64,000 nucleotides of DNA from Phyto melanocephala (Eukaryota > Arthropoda > Insecta > Diptera > Rhinophoridae). Shown piece after piece: positions 23,620-35,418 of the stretch. Position numbers and translations under genes: made by a program. The stretch covers positions 139,502,223 through 139,566,222 of the forward strand of contig OW799233.1 of NCBI GenBank assembly GCA_941918925.1, given 5' to 3'. The notes under the pieces are model-generated. The model did no database searches, was not told the origin of the DNA, and saw nothing but the letters and a program-made list of their open reading frames with translations. The first letter of the stretch is position 1; the number at the start of each line of letters is the position of its first letter.

Positions 23620-24469
23620 TTCTTTATAAAGCTAATATGGAAATTTTTTCATCAACTTAAATAATTCTGAAACGAGTTTTGACTTATTAGTTGGCCCATG
23701 TTACTGATTTCGCTATTATTTTCTTCTTTTTTTTAATAGTATCACTTGCTGGAAAAATAAATATCAATAGTTCAATAAAAACATAACTATTAATTTTCTC
23801 GAGAGTATCATCAGTTTTGCAACTATAATAGAAAAATTTTGTTTTCTTGTTTTCAGCGGAAATAGTTTCTTCTACCTCTGATTGTTTAAGTATTAATTTC
23901 TAGTAAGTTAATTATATAACAAACACAGGGATAAATTAATTCGGTTCTATAGTAAAATAAATTGTTCCTTTACAACCATAGTGCAAACGCGTTAGTATGA
24001 GTACGCTAATTCCAATAAATTTTTAAATGTACCAAATTTTTTTTATGGCATTTTACGTGTTTAAAAACATACATCTACACATACATATAACCATATTGTA
24101 TTTATTGATAAAAAAAGTACACCCATATGCACAGAAACTCTCTTGTGCAGCTATGTGCATATTAAAAACCTGCTTAAAATGTTTTAAAAGTTTTGTATCC
24201 TATAAAATATTTCTTTCAATTAATATATATAGTGTAAATTATAACAAAAACATAACTCACACTAAAACAAATTAATCATCACTTAAAATGTTTTTTTGTT
24301 ACACCTAATAGCCTTTTTACACTGATCAACATTTAGCATTTACCATCAATTCGCAAAGATGTTAACATCTTTCTATAAAATTTGTACAGGTTTGTGTGTC
24401 AACATTTTTTTACATCTTTTAAAGATGTTCCTATCTCAATGTTATTCCTGTCAACATCTTTCGATTATT
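23620..24469. other. AT-rich non-coding DNA with palindromes
   Basis: No gene recognised. At 24355-24372 AAAGATGTTAACATCTTT is a perfect 18-bp palindrome. Related AAGATGT/ACATCTT arms recur at 24410-24430 and 24454-24462, which suggests a small foldback relic. Confidence 0.45.
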
Positions 24470-25195
24470 TTTACGCCCACCTCCCATATAACGTTTTAAC
24501 TAAAATTCATATAATTTCTCTATTAATAAAGATTTTGGAATAATAAAGGCCTATATTGAAACACCTCAGTTGTACTCATTCGCAAAAATAACTTTGACAC
24601 GCCTACTATAACGCCCACTTTTCACGTTATCTACCGTTAATGAAATTTAAAAGCTTATAAAACCGCTAAAATTAGAGGTATGATGATAAGTTTTGCTACG
24701 TCTATCCCCCTAGGAAATTTAATTACTATGCCAAAAAATTAAGGTGCCACGCCCACTTTTACGCCCACCTCCCATATAACGTTATACCTAAAATTCATAT
24801 AATTTCTCTTTTAATAAAGATTTTGGAATAATAAAGGACTATATTGAAACACCTAAGTTGTACTCATTAGCAAAAACAACTTTGACACGCCTACTATAAC
24901 GCCCACTTTCACTTTTGAATTGTGGCCAGACGCATAAACGTAGTCATGAAACTTCGGATATATATTTATCGAGTCAAAAGAATATTTTTCCCTGAAAATC
25001 GCTTAAATCTATGAAGAGTTATAGATAAAAATGTACGAAAATTTATACCGCACAGTGTATATTTCAAATTTAAAACGTAATAAAACTGACAAAACTATAT
25101 CTACGATTCTGAAATTTTGCAAACATGGCTTTTTGGTCAAAGTCTTCGTTATAACGGAAAATAGATGTGCCACGCACACTTTTTTCCTTAAATTT
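24470..25195 (+). repeat. INE-1-like element, copy A4 (internal fragment)
   Basis: It starts mid-body at TTTACGCCCACCTCCCATAT and contains about one and a half 288-bp units. At about 24908 it jumps back to the 5'-proximal body (GTGGCCAGACGCATAAACGT, ACCGCACAGTGTATATTTC) and stops at 25195. Neither terminus is present. The order of blocks is rearranged relative to A3. Confidence 0.6.
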
Positions 25196-25270
25196 TTATA
25201 AAAATATATTAGTCATATATATTAGCATTTATACATCTAACACTGCGCCATTTGTTGTACTGTAGCTAAA

Positions 25271-25291
25271 TCTATATATATAAAAGTGAAA

Positions 25292-25322
<31 letters not shown>

Positions 25323-26020
25323 CTATAGACTCTGAAACTGTAAAACCGATCGGGCTCAAACTTTGGTAAGTTGTTGTACACATACCGGGGAGTGTTTGTG
25401 GATGAAAAAAAGTGGGCGGGGCCACGCCCATAAAAAATTAGTTATCAGTTTTAGCTACTTGCACCTGACCGATTTTTCTGAAACTTTGCACACATATCGA
25501 GCTGTCATCACTAAATAATTTCGTGATAAGAAAAGTGGGCGGGGCCACGCCCCTAAAAAAGTTTTAATTTTGAGGTACTTGCACTGGACCGATTTTTCTG
25601 AAACTTTTCACACATATTAAGCTGTCGTGACTTTATAATTTTGTGATTAAAAAAGTGGGCGGGGCCACGCCCATAAAAAAGGCTATTATTTTGAGGTACT
25701 TGCACCAGACTGATTTTTCTGAAACTTTGCACACATATTGAGCTGTCATGACTAAATAATTTCGTGATTAGGAAAGTGGGCAGTGCCACGCCCATAAAAA
25801 AAAGGTATAATTTTGAAGTACTTGCACTGGACCGATTATTCTGAAACTTTGCACACATATTGAGCTGTTATGACTTTACAATTTCGTGATAAGAAAAGTG
25901 TGCAATGCCCCTCCCATCAAAAATTATAATTTTTAGGTTTTTGCACTTGATATTTAATTAAAATTCAGAATGCATTTCGATTCATTAAGGGGCGTAGCAA
26001 CGCGCGCCGGGTTTGGCTAG
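25271..26020 (+). mobile_element. Non-autonomous Helitron, copy C1
   Basis: The element begins TCTATATATATAAAAGTGAA immediately after an A and ends GCGCCGGGTTTGGCTAG immediately before a T. These are the canonical A-TC...CTRR-T Helitron boundaries. A GC-rich GGCG..CGCC potential stem lies just upstream of the 3' CTAG. The interior has a (TG)12 microsatellite and about four 121-bp repeats (GTGGGCGGGGCCACGCCC at 25412, 25535, 25655, with variants at 25776 and 25898). The frames on the minus strand at 25237-25431 and 25553-25858 are translations of this repeat and not a gene. Confidence 0.75.
25295..25319. repeat. (TG)12 microsatellite
   Basis: A perfect TG dinucleotide run near the 5' end of Helitron C1. 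The sister copy at 42162-42658 has only about six units. Confidence 0.9.
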
Positions 26021-28884
26021 TATAAGATAAAGATGATAAGATAGATGACTCTACTAGCAACTACTAGATGGCATGCTAACAACTTATGCTTATGTTCTCC
26101 TGAAGTTATGCTCTATTAAAAATGGGAATTTAGGAAAATTTTGACCTAAGTAAAAAAAAATTATCTCAACATTGTAAACAATTTGTTTTCATGGACTAAT
26201 GGCTAACAAATTTTAAAATTATACAAAACTTATTTCGTTTGAAAATCTTTTAAAAGCAAAATGTTATAGAAGTTTAAAAATCAAAATCTTACTAATAAAT
26301 TTCCCGTTTTAGAAAAATGCAGAGAATGTAAATTTTAAATCAGCCTGTGGCCCTTATCTGAATGAAGATTACCGTTTTTATTAATTATTTTCTTTACTAC
26401 AATGAAGGATCATATCGAATTCATCTCATGAGATATTTTTATTTTAACATATTTAAATGATTGTACATAAAAGTGACGAGTAATAGAAGATTTTCTGACT
26501 ATACAAATCCAATATATTTCAATGATGGAATACATTTCTGTCACACTTGAGCTCAAAGGTTATACATTGAGATGTAATAATTACATTTATATTAGGTGTA
26601 CACAGTCTGACATAGTTTAAGGGATAGTGGAATTCGTATTACTTTAGAAATAAGGCTGGAGCTCAGTTAAAACTCATCAATATACAGTACTTCTGTTCCA
26701 GAAAAATATATTTTTGTTTACTAGAATTGTGGGCCGTGATGCTGGTGACATTATATTTTAGTATGATCGAGTTATCGCAGACATGACATGTCAAATAATG
26801 GATAGCTAAAAATTAATCCTAATAGATAGTCTTGTTGTAAAATATTTATTTATGTGTTTCTCTTTGAGGATCCTAAAAGAATTTACCCCTGATTTAGCAA
26901 AGTATATATCTTTTCTAAGATAAATTTAAACTGCTGAAAAAGTTAAAAAAAACACTTACAATACAACTACCAGTCCTATGTTATGGCAAATGTATGTGCA
27001 TACTGTTATGTACTTCAAAACAAAAATACGAATGGATTTTAATATTCTGAGATTAAAAAATTATTAAGTGTACTCACGATGGAACCTGTACAAATTTGCA
27101 CAAAGCAAATTTGATTTGCATATTACGACAGATCGTGAGCGTCCTTTTTTTTTTATCCGCAAAACATATTTATTTCTGCCGGTGTTGTCAGAGTAACCGA
27201 CTGGAAAAATCTGGCTACTTCTTACTGAATTTCTTGAATATATATGTTTTTTAAAAGAAGCTATTTTTTTTAGAATTATTGTCACTAAAAAACACAACAA
27301 ATTAATGGCGGTCGAAATGTCAAAAACAGCAGTTGTCACTTATTTGCTTCTGAGCATATATACACAGCCAAATTTGCTCAAGCTTTTTATAGCGCAAATG
27401 AAGTGAAGTAAAGCTAGTTGCAAATGCATACATTTTTTGTTGTGTTAGAAAATAGAGCATTTTTGCAATTATTTGCATCTTCTGCAGAGTTTTCACTACC
27501 CTTTGTGAGTACCCTTATTTTATTAATTTTATTTCTGCATTATCTGAATTTTCATCTAAGCTTAACAACGTCCAGACATATACAAAAATTTAAGATTCTC
27601 TTTTAATTTTGAAAAGCTTAATTCTAATAAATTTTACAACAATGCCAGCTGATCTTTAAACTAATGTATAATAGGTTATCTTAGATGAGAAATTAGATAG
27701 TTTAAAGAAAGTTAAAATATATTTCTAGATATTGCTTTATTGTTCTTACCATAAAATAACAGGGAAATACAATACCCTATAGATCACTACGATTTTAAGT
27801 TGTATATTTTACTTCATCTGTTTGTACCTATTTACAAAAGTTTATGAAATGTAACAGTACAACAGTATGAGAAACATCTGTTTTGCAATTATATACGTAC
27901 TTGTAAAAATGCACACATGTGTATTTATATTTTTGTATCTGGAATAGTTAATAAATGTTTCTTTCTTTTTATTTTTACTATAAAACTTGCCGATGCGTAT
28001 GTAGTACTTAGATAAAGATATATAGTGTGTGCATTAGTGTTGGTAAATTTTAGTAACATAAATTTTTCATATTGTTTATAATTTCTGCAGTAGTTTATAA
28101 CTATTCTTAGTATGTATCTTAGGGATTCTTGACTTAAGATTTTCAATTTTTACATATCAAACAACCATATATTGAATAAAATAATATTCTGAAATTATTT
28201 TTAAAATCACACTTTTCTTTTCTGGAGTTAAACATTTCTTTCGGAATACTAACAGCAATATTTGTTTCCCCAGAGTAGTCATTGAAAAGTAAGACAAAAA
28301 CTAAACAGTCAAAAAATGTGATAATGACATATATGTACATTATTACTCAAATGCAATTTCTTTTTTATTTTTTTAATTTACAAACAAAACCGTAATTTAG
28401 CTTTACGAAAATTTACCAATTTATTCCTTATGCATCTACATATCTGTGGCTTGGAGCTAAAAGAGCCAATGTCACTTGTTTGCTCTTTTGAGTTAATCAT
28501 TTTATTAGATTTTTTTCTTGCTCTATTTCATTATGGTAAAACAGCTAAAGTCATACTTAACCCAGAACAGCTTCAAAAATAAAATGCTGGCCAATCGGAA
28601 ATTGTAATAACAATTTACATAGTTGAACTTAATACTACCAGCCGAAGGATGGGTAAAGAAAGCATAACAAAATTATCAAAAATGTATGAAGAACATGAGA
28701 AAATATAATAAATAAAGGAAAATTTTGAAATAAAATTATATGCTTCTCGTTTCCTAATTTGATTAAATTGTAACGTTAATAGTAGATTCCAGTTTCGAAG
28801 ATTAAGAAAATGAACTTAAGCACTAAACACATACACAATAGCAACAACAGGCTGCCGACTAAACTCTATCAAACAAAAACAAAT
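26021..28884. other. AT-rich non-coding DNA
   Basis: The longest interval without a recognised element in the first half of the window. Frames at 27064-27339 (minus), 27418-27606 and 27925-28340 (minus) show no family motifs or splice-like context I can defend. It may be host intergenic or intronic DNA. Confidence 0.45.
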
Positions 28885-29372
28885 ACAAGTAAGAGCACTA
28901 TATTTGGCTGTGCCAAATCTTTTATACCCACCACCAGTTTTCCGTTCTTTTGTAGCTAGGGTTTTTCCCGAAAATTTTTAATTCCCGGAAATGCGAGATT
29001 TATTTTTTAATATCCCGGGATCCCGCAGCAAAACAAATAAAAAGTAAATTTGTTTTTAATAAAAAAAAACATTTTATTAAAATGCATAAAATAGTTTATA
29101 ATGTAAAAGAAATACTTCAAAACTATAAAAATCAATAAAGAAACTTGAATTTAAAATATAAAATAATTAAAAAAATATTTTTTATTGAAAAAAATATTAT
29201 TCTCTAGATACAAAATTAAATACATATGAGCCAAAAAATAAAAATACAGGTACTTTAGCTATGAGATCAAATATAAAATCATTAGAATTCAATTTTAATA
29301 TAAACAACATAAATATCTGCTTTCGAATCGTAGCCATCTTTTTTTATATCCCGGAATTCCGCAATATATGTT
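28885..29372 (-). mobile_element. INE-1-like 3' end (A5a) with truncated hAT-like insertion
   Basis: It reads ACAAGTAAGAGCAC, a stem-loop ATTTGGC..GCCAAAT with compensating changes, then TATACCCACCACC. TTTGTAGC and TAGGGTTTTTCCCG (28957) start the same hAT-like insertion seen in A1. It runs to about 29372 and stops inside the insertion, where an oppositely oriented family A piece is joined. Confidence 0.6.
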
Positions 29373-30625
29373 CGATCCTGCAATTTTGCACACTTTGCTT
29401 TTTGGTAAGAGGCTTTGTTGTAACGGAAAATCAATGTGCCACGCCCACTTTTACGCCCACCTCCCATATAACGTTTTAACTAAAATTCATATAATTTTTC
29501 TATTCATAAAGATTTTGGAATAATTAACGACTATATTGAAATATCTAAGTTGTATTCATTAGCTGAAATAACTTTGACACGCCTATATTGAATATCTAAG
29601 TTGTATTCATTAGCTGAAATAACTTTGACACGCCTACAATAACGCCCACTTTTCACGTTATCTACCGTTCATAAAATTTAAAAGCTCATAAAATCGATAA
29701 TAGTAGAGGTATGATGATGAAATTTGCTACGTATATATTTTTGATCAATGTTATTGTTGTGCCTCAAAATTTAGGTGACACGCCCACTTTTACGCCCACC
29801 TCCCATATAATGCTTTACCTAAAAATCATATAATTTCTCAATGAACAAAGATTTTATAATAATGAAGGACTATATTGAAATACCTTAGTTGCACTTATTA
29901 GCAAAAACAACTTTGACACGCCTACTATAACGCCCACTTTTCATGTCATCTACCATTAATGAAATCTGAAAGCTCATAAAACTGACAAAATTAGAGGTAT
30001 GATGATGAAATTTGCTACATATATCCTTCTAACCAATGTAATTGTTATGCCAAAAACATTTAAGATACACGCCCACTTTAACGCCTACCTCCCATATAAC
30101 GGCTTAACATAAATTCATGTAATTTCTCTGTTGACAAAGTTTTGAAAGAATAAAGGACTATATTGAAATATCCAAGTTGTATTTATTAGCAGAAACTTTA
30201 TTGACACGCCTATTTTAACGCCCACTTTGATTGAAAGACTACATTTACAAAAGCATTTTACTAGCATATCGAAGTTATAAAGGGTGGTTAAATTTTAAGG
30301 GCCGATGTTGATTTTGAATAGCACACAAATTATTTAGGAAATTATTATCATTTCTTTTTATAATGATAATATTTGTATGACTCAATTATGTATGGAACAA
30401 AATATCGGCCAAATATACACAGAATCTTTTAGTGCACAAAATGCATTTGATTTGAACGCCCATTTTCATAAAAAACCTGAAGACCTTTAACGCGTTGCTC
30501 ATTTGCGTATCTTTCTACTGTTCAAATTGAGTTAGTCTGAGATTGAGAAATGTCAAATGAAATGCTGAAAACAAATTTGACGTCTAGGTGTAGTGCACCT
30601 TCAACATGGGCCCTTATTAATGCAC
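29373..30625 (+). repeat. INE-1-like element, A5b (5'- and 3'-truncated)
   Basis: Body sequence in the opposite orientation to A5a begins at CAATTTTGCACACTTTGCTT and continues through two to three degraded 288-bp units. A 55-bp local duplication is present at 29530-29640 (TATTGAAATATCTAAGTTGT region). It ends in a mariner-type passenger starting AAGGGTGGTTAAATTTTAAG at about 30279, cut off near 30625 before its right end. The joined opposite orientations suggest recombination between copies. Confidence 0.6.
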
Positions 30626-32352
30626 AATTTGTGACATTTTGGATGCTAAATTTTAGACCGAAAGACACTGCAGTTTTCTTTAAACCATTTTATAGCAACT
30701 TCCTGCAAAATATTATAGTTTCGATTCCTCATTAATCCTGAAAATATCTTAGAAGAAACGATATTCATCAGTGGTAGCGAGTGACTCAATGTAGGCCAGT
30801 TTTGAGACATTTTAATTTTTTAGCTTTCGATAATCCTTCCCATCCTTTTTTCTTTAAACATTGACCTATTTCTCAAACATGAAGCACATTTCCTTATTTA
30901 ACTCTCTACACCGAGATTTATTTGTGTCTAAACTTGTATTATATTTTTGCTGCACTGGCATGTTATATTGAACGTTAAAAAAAAATTGTCGTGGTGAATT
31001 TTAAACTTTGTTTAAACAAACATTCCACTAGCGTCATTTAAATTCTTCGTATGTAAAAAATTAACTTGAATCTATTTTTCCTAAATATCTTTAATAATCT
31101 GAAATAATAACGATTCAGTTAATTGTCTTAATTTACCAACAAATGCAAATTTCTAAACTAGAATAATTGTTAGTATCTTCTTAAAAACAATTAAAACAAG
31201 CTGCTGACAATATATTCGTCTTATTAGGTGTCGGAATAAATTTTTGTTTTTGAATAAAAAGAAAAAAAGAAAAATATATTAGAAACAAGCTCATAGCATA
31301 TTGTGATAGCTAGTAGTATTTTAATAATCAATCCATTAGTTAATATTAACATCAGTCGACCGGGATGGCAACCAGAAGGATTCAAAAACAGTATTCTGTA
31401 CTACTTTGATTTCCAATTGCTAGAGATTATTTCTAGTTAATTTTATATAATAGGAATTAGTTGGAATTAGAGGTAAGTAATAAATAACTTAAAAATGGTC
31501 TGGGACAGGTGCCTAAAGTGATCTTATCTTATCTTGTTAATTAGATTAATGATGCTTAAAAACTTAAATATGATATTTAATTTTAAAAATGCATTACCCG
31601 CTGACTACACGAACGCTTCATTGCGTTTAATATAACTTCGACAGAATGGCGACGTTAAATTGTCAATATTCAATTTTATATCTCTAGTTGGTGAACACGT
31701 TAATAGTTAAAATATCAAATTTTACTGTAAAGTATTGTGCGCCATTTTTATTAATTGTGAAAACAATATTAAAATATGGGTGCTAAAAACAAGATTTTGT
31801 ATCTTTTAAACCAAATAAAATCAATTCTTTTTATAATAAAAGTTATAAAAAACATTAAAATCTTTTTCTTTTTTATTTTATATTGCAGAGTTCTTTAATA
31901 CGTACGTTCGTCTACTTTTATGTATTTTTTCTTTAAAATAAAAAATGTCCGCCAAAATCCATTTGAATTTGATGGCGCGTATAAAAGGATTAATGCTCAG
32001 CAATGTATTATAACATTTATTACTAACTATATGTTCCAGTACAGTGTTGTAATGCGGTCCGTGTTTTAATATCTCGTGCAATGAATTTGACAGTTACTGT
32101 GGCTATATTTTCCAAAACTATTGTTCGTGTGGTGGTGGTGTTAACACCAAAAATTTATAATTGGTTAATGAAAAAGGGGTGAAAAGTATTTAAAAACAAA
32201 ACAATTTTGGCATATCTATTCAGTAATTTGATTTAGACGAACTATTTGTTGGTTTTCAAATTTAAAAATATAACTCTTCTCTTACGAGACATAAAACAAC
32301 TTTTAGGTGATTTCCCGTTTTACAATTAATTTATTAAAAACAAAACCATTTC
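30626..32352. other. AT-rich non-coding DNA
   Basis: No gene or element ends recognised. A CGACCGGGATGGCAACCAGA stretch at 31356 is one of the few GC-richer spots and has no identified function. The frames at 30550 and 31878 are not convincing. Confidence 0.45.
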
Positions 32353-32674
32353 ACACTGAAAAAATTATTTAACATAAAATCAATGAACCCCATTCATTGA
32401 CTTAATTTCATTGATTTTTTTGCAAAAACTATTTGACTTAACGTAAAAATACGTTGTTTCAAGGAAAATATTCACTAAAATTCGGAACATGAGTTAACGT
32501 ACATATGAACAGTACTTTAAAACCATTCCTTAAAATTTTTCTTAAAAAAAATAAGTAATCCTGCTCTTTAATTTAACGTATTCATTTGTTTATTTAAATG
32601 ACTATGTTCATAACTTAATTACATAAATTTTTTTAAAGTAATGGTACATTGATTCAAAGTACTAGTACTTTGAT

Positions 32675-34743
32675 TTAACCGTAGAATGCATAACCAAAAA
32701 ATACCACACAAACACATAACCAGGGTACCCGTGTACCCCATTGTATAAATTTATAATATTTAATTTTAAATACCGTTAAATTAATATATTAACAAATTAA
32801 TTTTTATTTAATAATATAATATTTATATTAATTATTAAAAAAAAATATTTCAATATACTTATATAAATTAAAGAAAATCCAAGCCAACCAAACGACGCTC
32901 GGCAAGCACTCGTGAAAAATATAGTGCGATAAAGTTGTGGGGCGTCAAAGCACACTGAAAGGATGTCAATGGAACAAACATAGAAATGTTTTATCAGTTC
33001 GGAAATGGTAGATATTATTATGCGTCACACCAATAAAAAAGCAATAAACTCTTATAAGGAATGGAACGAAAGCCACCCAAATTCAACTCCAAAGGTATGG
33101 GAAGAAGTTACAGTGACAGAGTTATATGCTTTTTTTGGAATACTTATTATGGCAAGCACGAACCGCAGCAGTATTAAAAGTGTCAGAAACTTGTGGAGCG
33201 CCAGAAATTTTTCATTGCATCGCGCAGTAATGGGAAACAATCGCTTTTGTGCACTATTGCGTTTCATAAGGTTTGATGATGCAAACACTCGGGCTATACG
33301 TATTCAAACAGATAAAGCTGCACCGATAATATATGTATATATGGACCATGATGAATGACAATCGTGTTTCCTACTACAAGCCAAGTGAACAACCATTGAT
33401 GAACAACTTTTTCCTTATCGTGGCCGCACGCGTTTTAAACAGTATGTCGAAACGTGCAAAATACGGAATAAAGGTTTGGTGGATTTGTGACGCCACGAAT
33501 TCTTTTCCACTGCATGGGCAAATATATACCGGCCAAGCCGCATCTGGAAGAGAAACTAAACAGGGCGAAAGAGTAGTGAAGGATCTAGCTGCCAAATTCA
33601 AAGGAACCGGCCGAAATATAACAATGGACAATTTTGTAACAACGTTGGGGCTTGCAGAGCATTTACTATCCTGGAATTTAACATTAGAGGGCACGCTTAG
33701 GAAAAGTAAATCATGTATTCCGGCAGAATTAATAGGCAGAGGGCTAGATCTATTGGATCAACGACGTTTGGTTTCCGAAAAAATGTTACAATATGTTCTT
33801 ATGTTCCTCACAAAAAACAAAGTTGTGTTGTTGCTTTCGATGATGCACTAAATATGATGGAAAGGTAGCAGAGTGAAAAACCACAAATTATAGAATTTTA
33901 CAATAAAAACAAAGGTGGCGTCGATGTCATGGACCAGTTATTCTCAGAGTACATTACAAAGCGATGGCCACTGTCATTATTTTTCAACGTTTTAGATATA
34001 ATAGCATTGGCTGCGTATAAATTGTACTATGTGAACAACGACATAATTCCAATCTCTGCAAATAGACGAAAGCTTTTTCTGCGGAAAATGGCTGAAAAAA
34101 TGAGCAACGTGCACTCAACTATCAAATAACTAGGCACTTCACAACAAAAAAAGCTATAGAAAGTTGTCTGAATCAACCACTAGAAGCTATTTGCGAAAGC
34201 CGTCTATTAAAATCGACAGCAGTAGGATCGACAAAGCCAGTAACTGGATCTTACTATTTGTGCTACATACAGAAAACAAAACGGATAAGGAAAACACGGA
34301 AAGTAAGCAGCCTTTGCAAGAAACCAATGTGCCTGGAACACTCAATAACGAATTGCGTCTGCATTTCTTGTGACCGGAATCATTAATTAATTTTTAAATA
34401 ATATTGTTTTCTTGTAATTATATTTTTTAATGTATATTCAAAAATTTAAAAAAAGAATTTATGATAAAATCTTTGAACAGCCTCGTGTTTGCTAATTTTT
34501 TTATATAAAAACTGTTGGGTACACGGGTACCCCGGTTATGTGTTTACGTAGGTGTCATCTTTAGAAGCTTAGAGCTAAGGAACCAATGAACCTAGTGTCA
34601 CAAGTGCTCCATAAAACAACTCAAAAAGACTTGGGCTTCCTAGAACCAAAGTTTCATTACTCTATTACTATTATTTTTGCAGATAGCAACGTTTAAAGTT
34701 GCAGGTGGACACACGGGTACCCGGTTATGCATTTTACGGTTAA
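32675..34743 (+). mobile_element. piggyBac-type transposon, copy 1
   Basis: TTAA (32675-32678) and TTAA (34740-34743) flank ends CCGTAGAATGCATAACC and, inverted, CCGTAAAATGCATAACC. This gives 17-bp terminal inverted repeats with one mismatch and the piggyBac target duplication. Sub-terminal repeats of CATAACCNGGGTACCCGTGT occur near the left end (about 32717) and twice near the right end (34507-34543 and 34709-34728, inverted), as expected for transposase-binding sites. The 2.07 kb element is near full length but its transposase is inactivated. Confidence 0.85.
32867..34386 (+). pseudogene. piggyBac transposase pseudogene, near full length
   Basis: The family cuts and pastes DNA at TTAA using a DDD RNase-H-like core. 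Recognisable blocks in order are: N-terminal region from 33005 (NSYKEWNESHPNSTPKVWEE, then LYAFFGILIMAS); NRFCALLRFIRFDD at 33237; the first catalytic Asp block DEQLFPYRGRTRF at about 33397; AKYGIKVWWICDA at 33458; the second Asp block NITMDNFVT at 33616; FYNKNKGGVDVMDQLFSEY near 33897, with the third Asp in GGVD; and a C-terminal Cys/His cluster (SSLCKKPMCLEHSITNCVCI) near 34307-34365, the usual zinc-binding tail. Defects are loss of the start codon (ATT at 32867, ATG in copy 2), in-frame stops near 32935 and 32985, and frameshifts near 33300, 33440, 33800 and after 34130. It is therefore inactive. Confidence 0.85.
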
Positions 34744-35418
34744 GAAAAAAAAGTTGTACTTAATGAACACGTACTTTGATTCAAGAAACTTGTAGTTTAA
34801 CTACCGTATTCATAAAAAATATATTGGTTTTATAGAAGGCTTATTTGACAAATTATGTCCTTAATATGCCATAAATATTTTTTATGAATACGGCAGTTAA
34901 TTAATATTTTTTTATTAAATTCAACGCTAAACTGTTAATTTTTACCGTTTATGATTCAATGTATGTTCTCATTAAATTAATGAAATAATACTTTAAATCG
35001 ATTAAATTTTACGTTAAACTTTACATTTTTATAAAAGTTAATGTATGGCAATTCATTAATTCAACGTACCTGTGTCTAAGGTCCAAATTATTGCACTTTT
35101 GCTTTGAAACAACGAATCTTTTCTTTGAATTTATGTACTTTTTGGTTCAGTGTAGTCAATATCATCATTTATTATTTTAAAATCTTACAAGGGTATTAAA
35201 AAAGGGTTTTTCGATAAAAAGTATTGAGTGAAAAATAGCTTTCTTATCTTTCTACTGCTGCTGTTTCAGAAGAAACAAGTAAGAGCACTATATTCGGCTA
35301 TGCCGAATCTTTTATACCCACCACCAATTTTGTGTACATTTAAAGCACATTATTTATTATTTTGTTAATCGTTATGGAATAATCTCTTTAAAATAAAATA
35401 TGTATTACTTTCTTTGTA

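Larger units (their letters stand above)
32353..35153. mobile_element. Putative inverted-repeat element hosting the piggyBac insertion
   Basis: ACACTGAAAAAATT.. at the left and ..AATTTATGTACTTTTTGGTTCAGTGT at the right give weak inverted ends (ACACTGAA, then imperfect A-rich matches). GTTGTTTCAA recurs in mirrored positions (32453 and about 35105, inverted) together with AACGTAC near 32497 and 35063. Removing the TTAA-bounded piggyBac leaves about 730 bp. Its superfamily cannot be named. Confidence 0.4.

Noticed and set aside
25553..25858. 101-codon minus-strand frame with a repeating pattern, possible repeat protein
   Set aside because: The period equals the 121-bp DNA repeat of Helitron C1 and the frame is lost in C2, so it is a by-product of the repeat.
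26021..28884. Search for exons of a host gene in the longest element-free interval
   Set aside because: No frame longer than about 90 codons, no recognisable domain, and no defensible pairing of splice sites with a reading frame.
32100..32160. GTGGTGGTGGTGTTAACACC hairpin as a regulatory site
   Set aside because: A single short palindrome-like stretch with no gene nearby and no second copy noticed.
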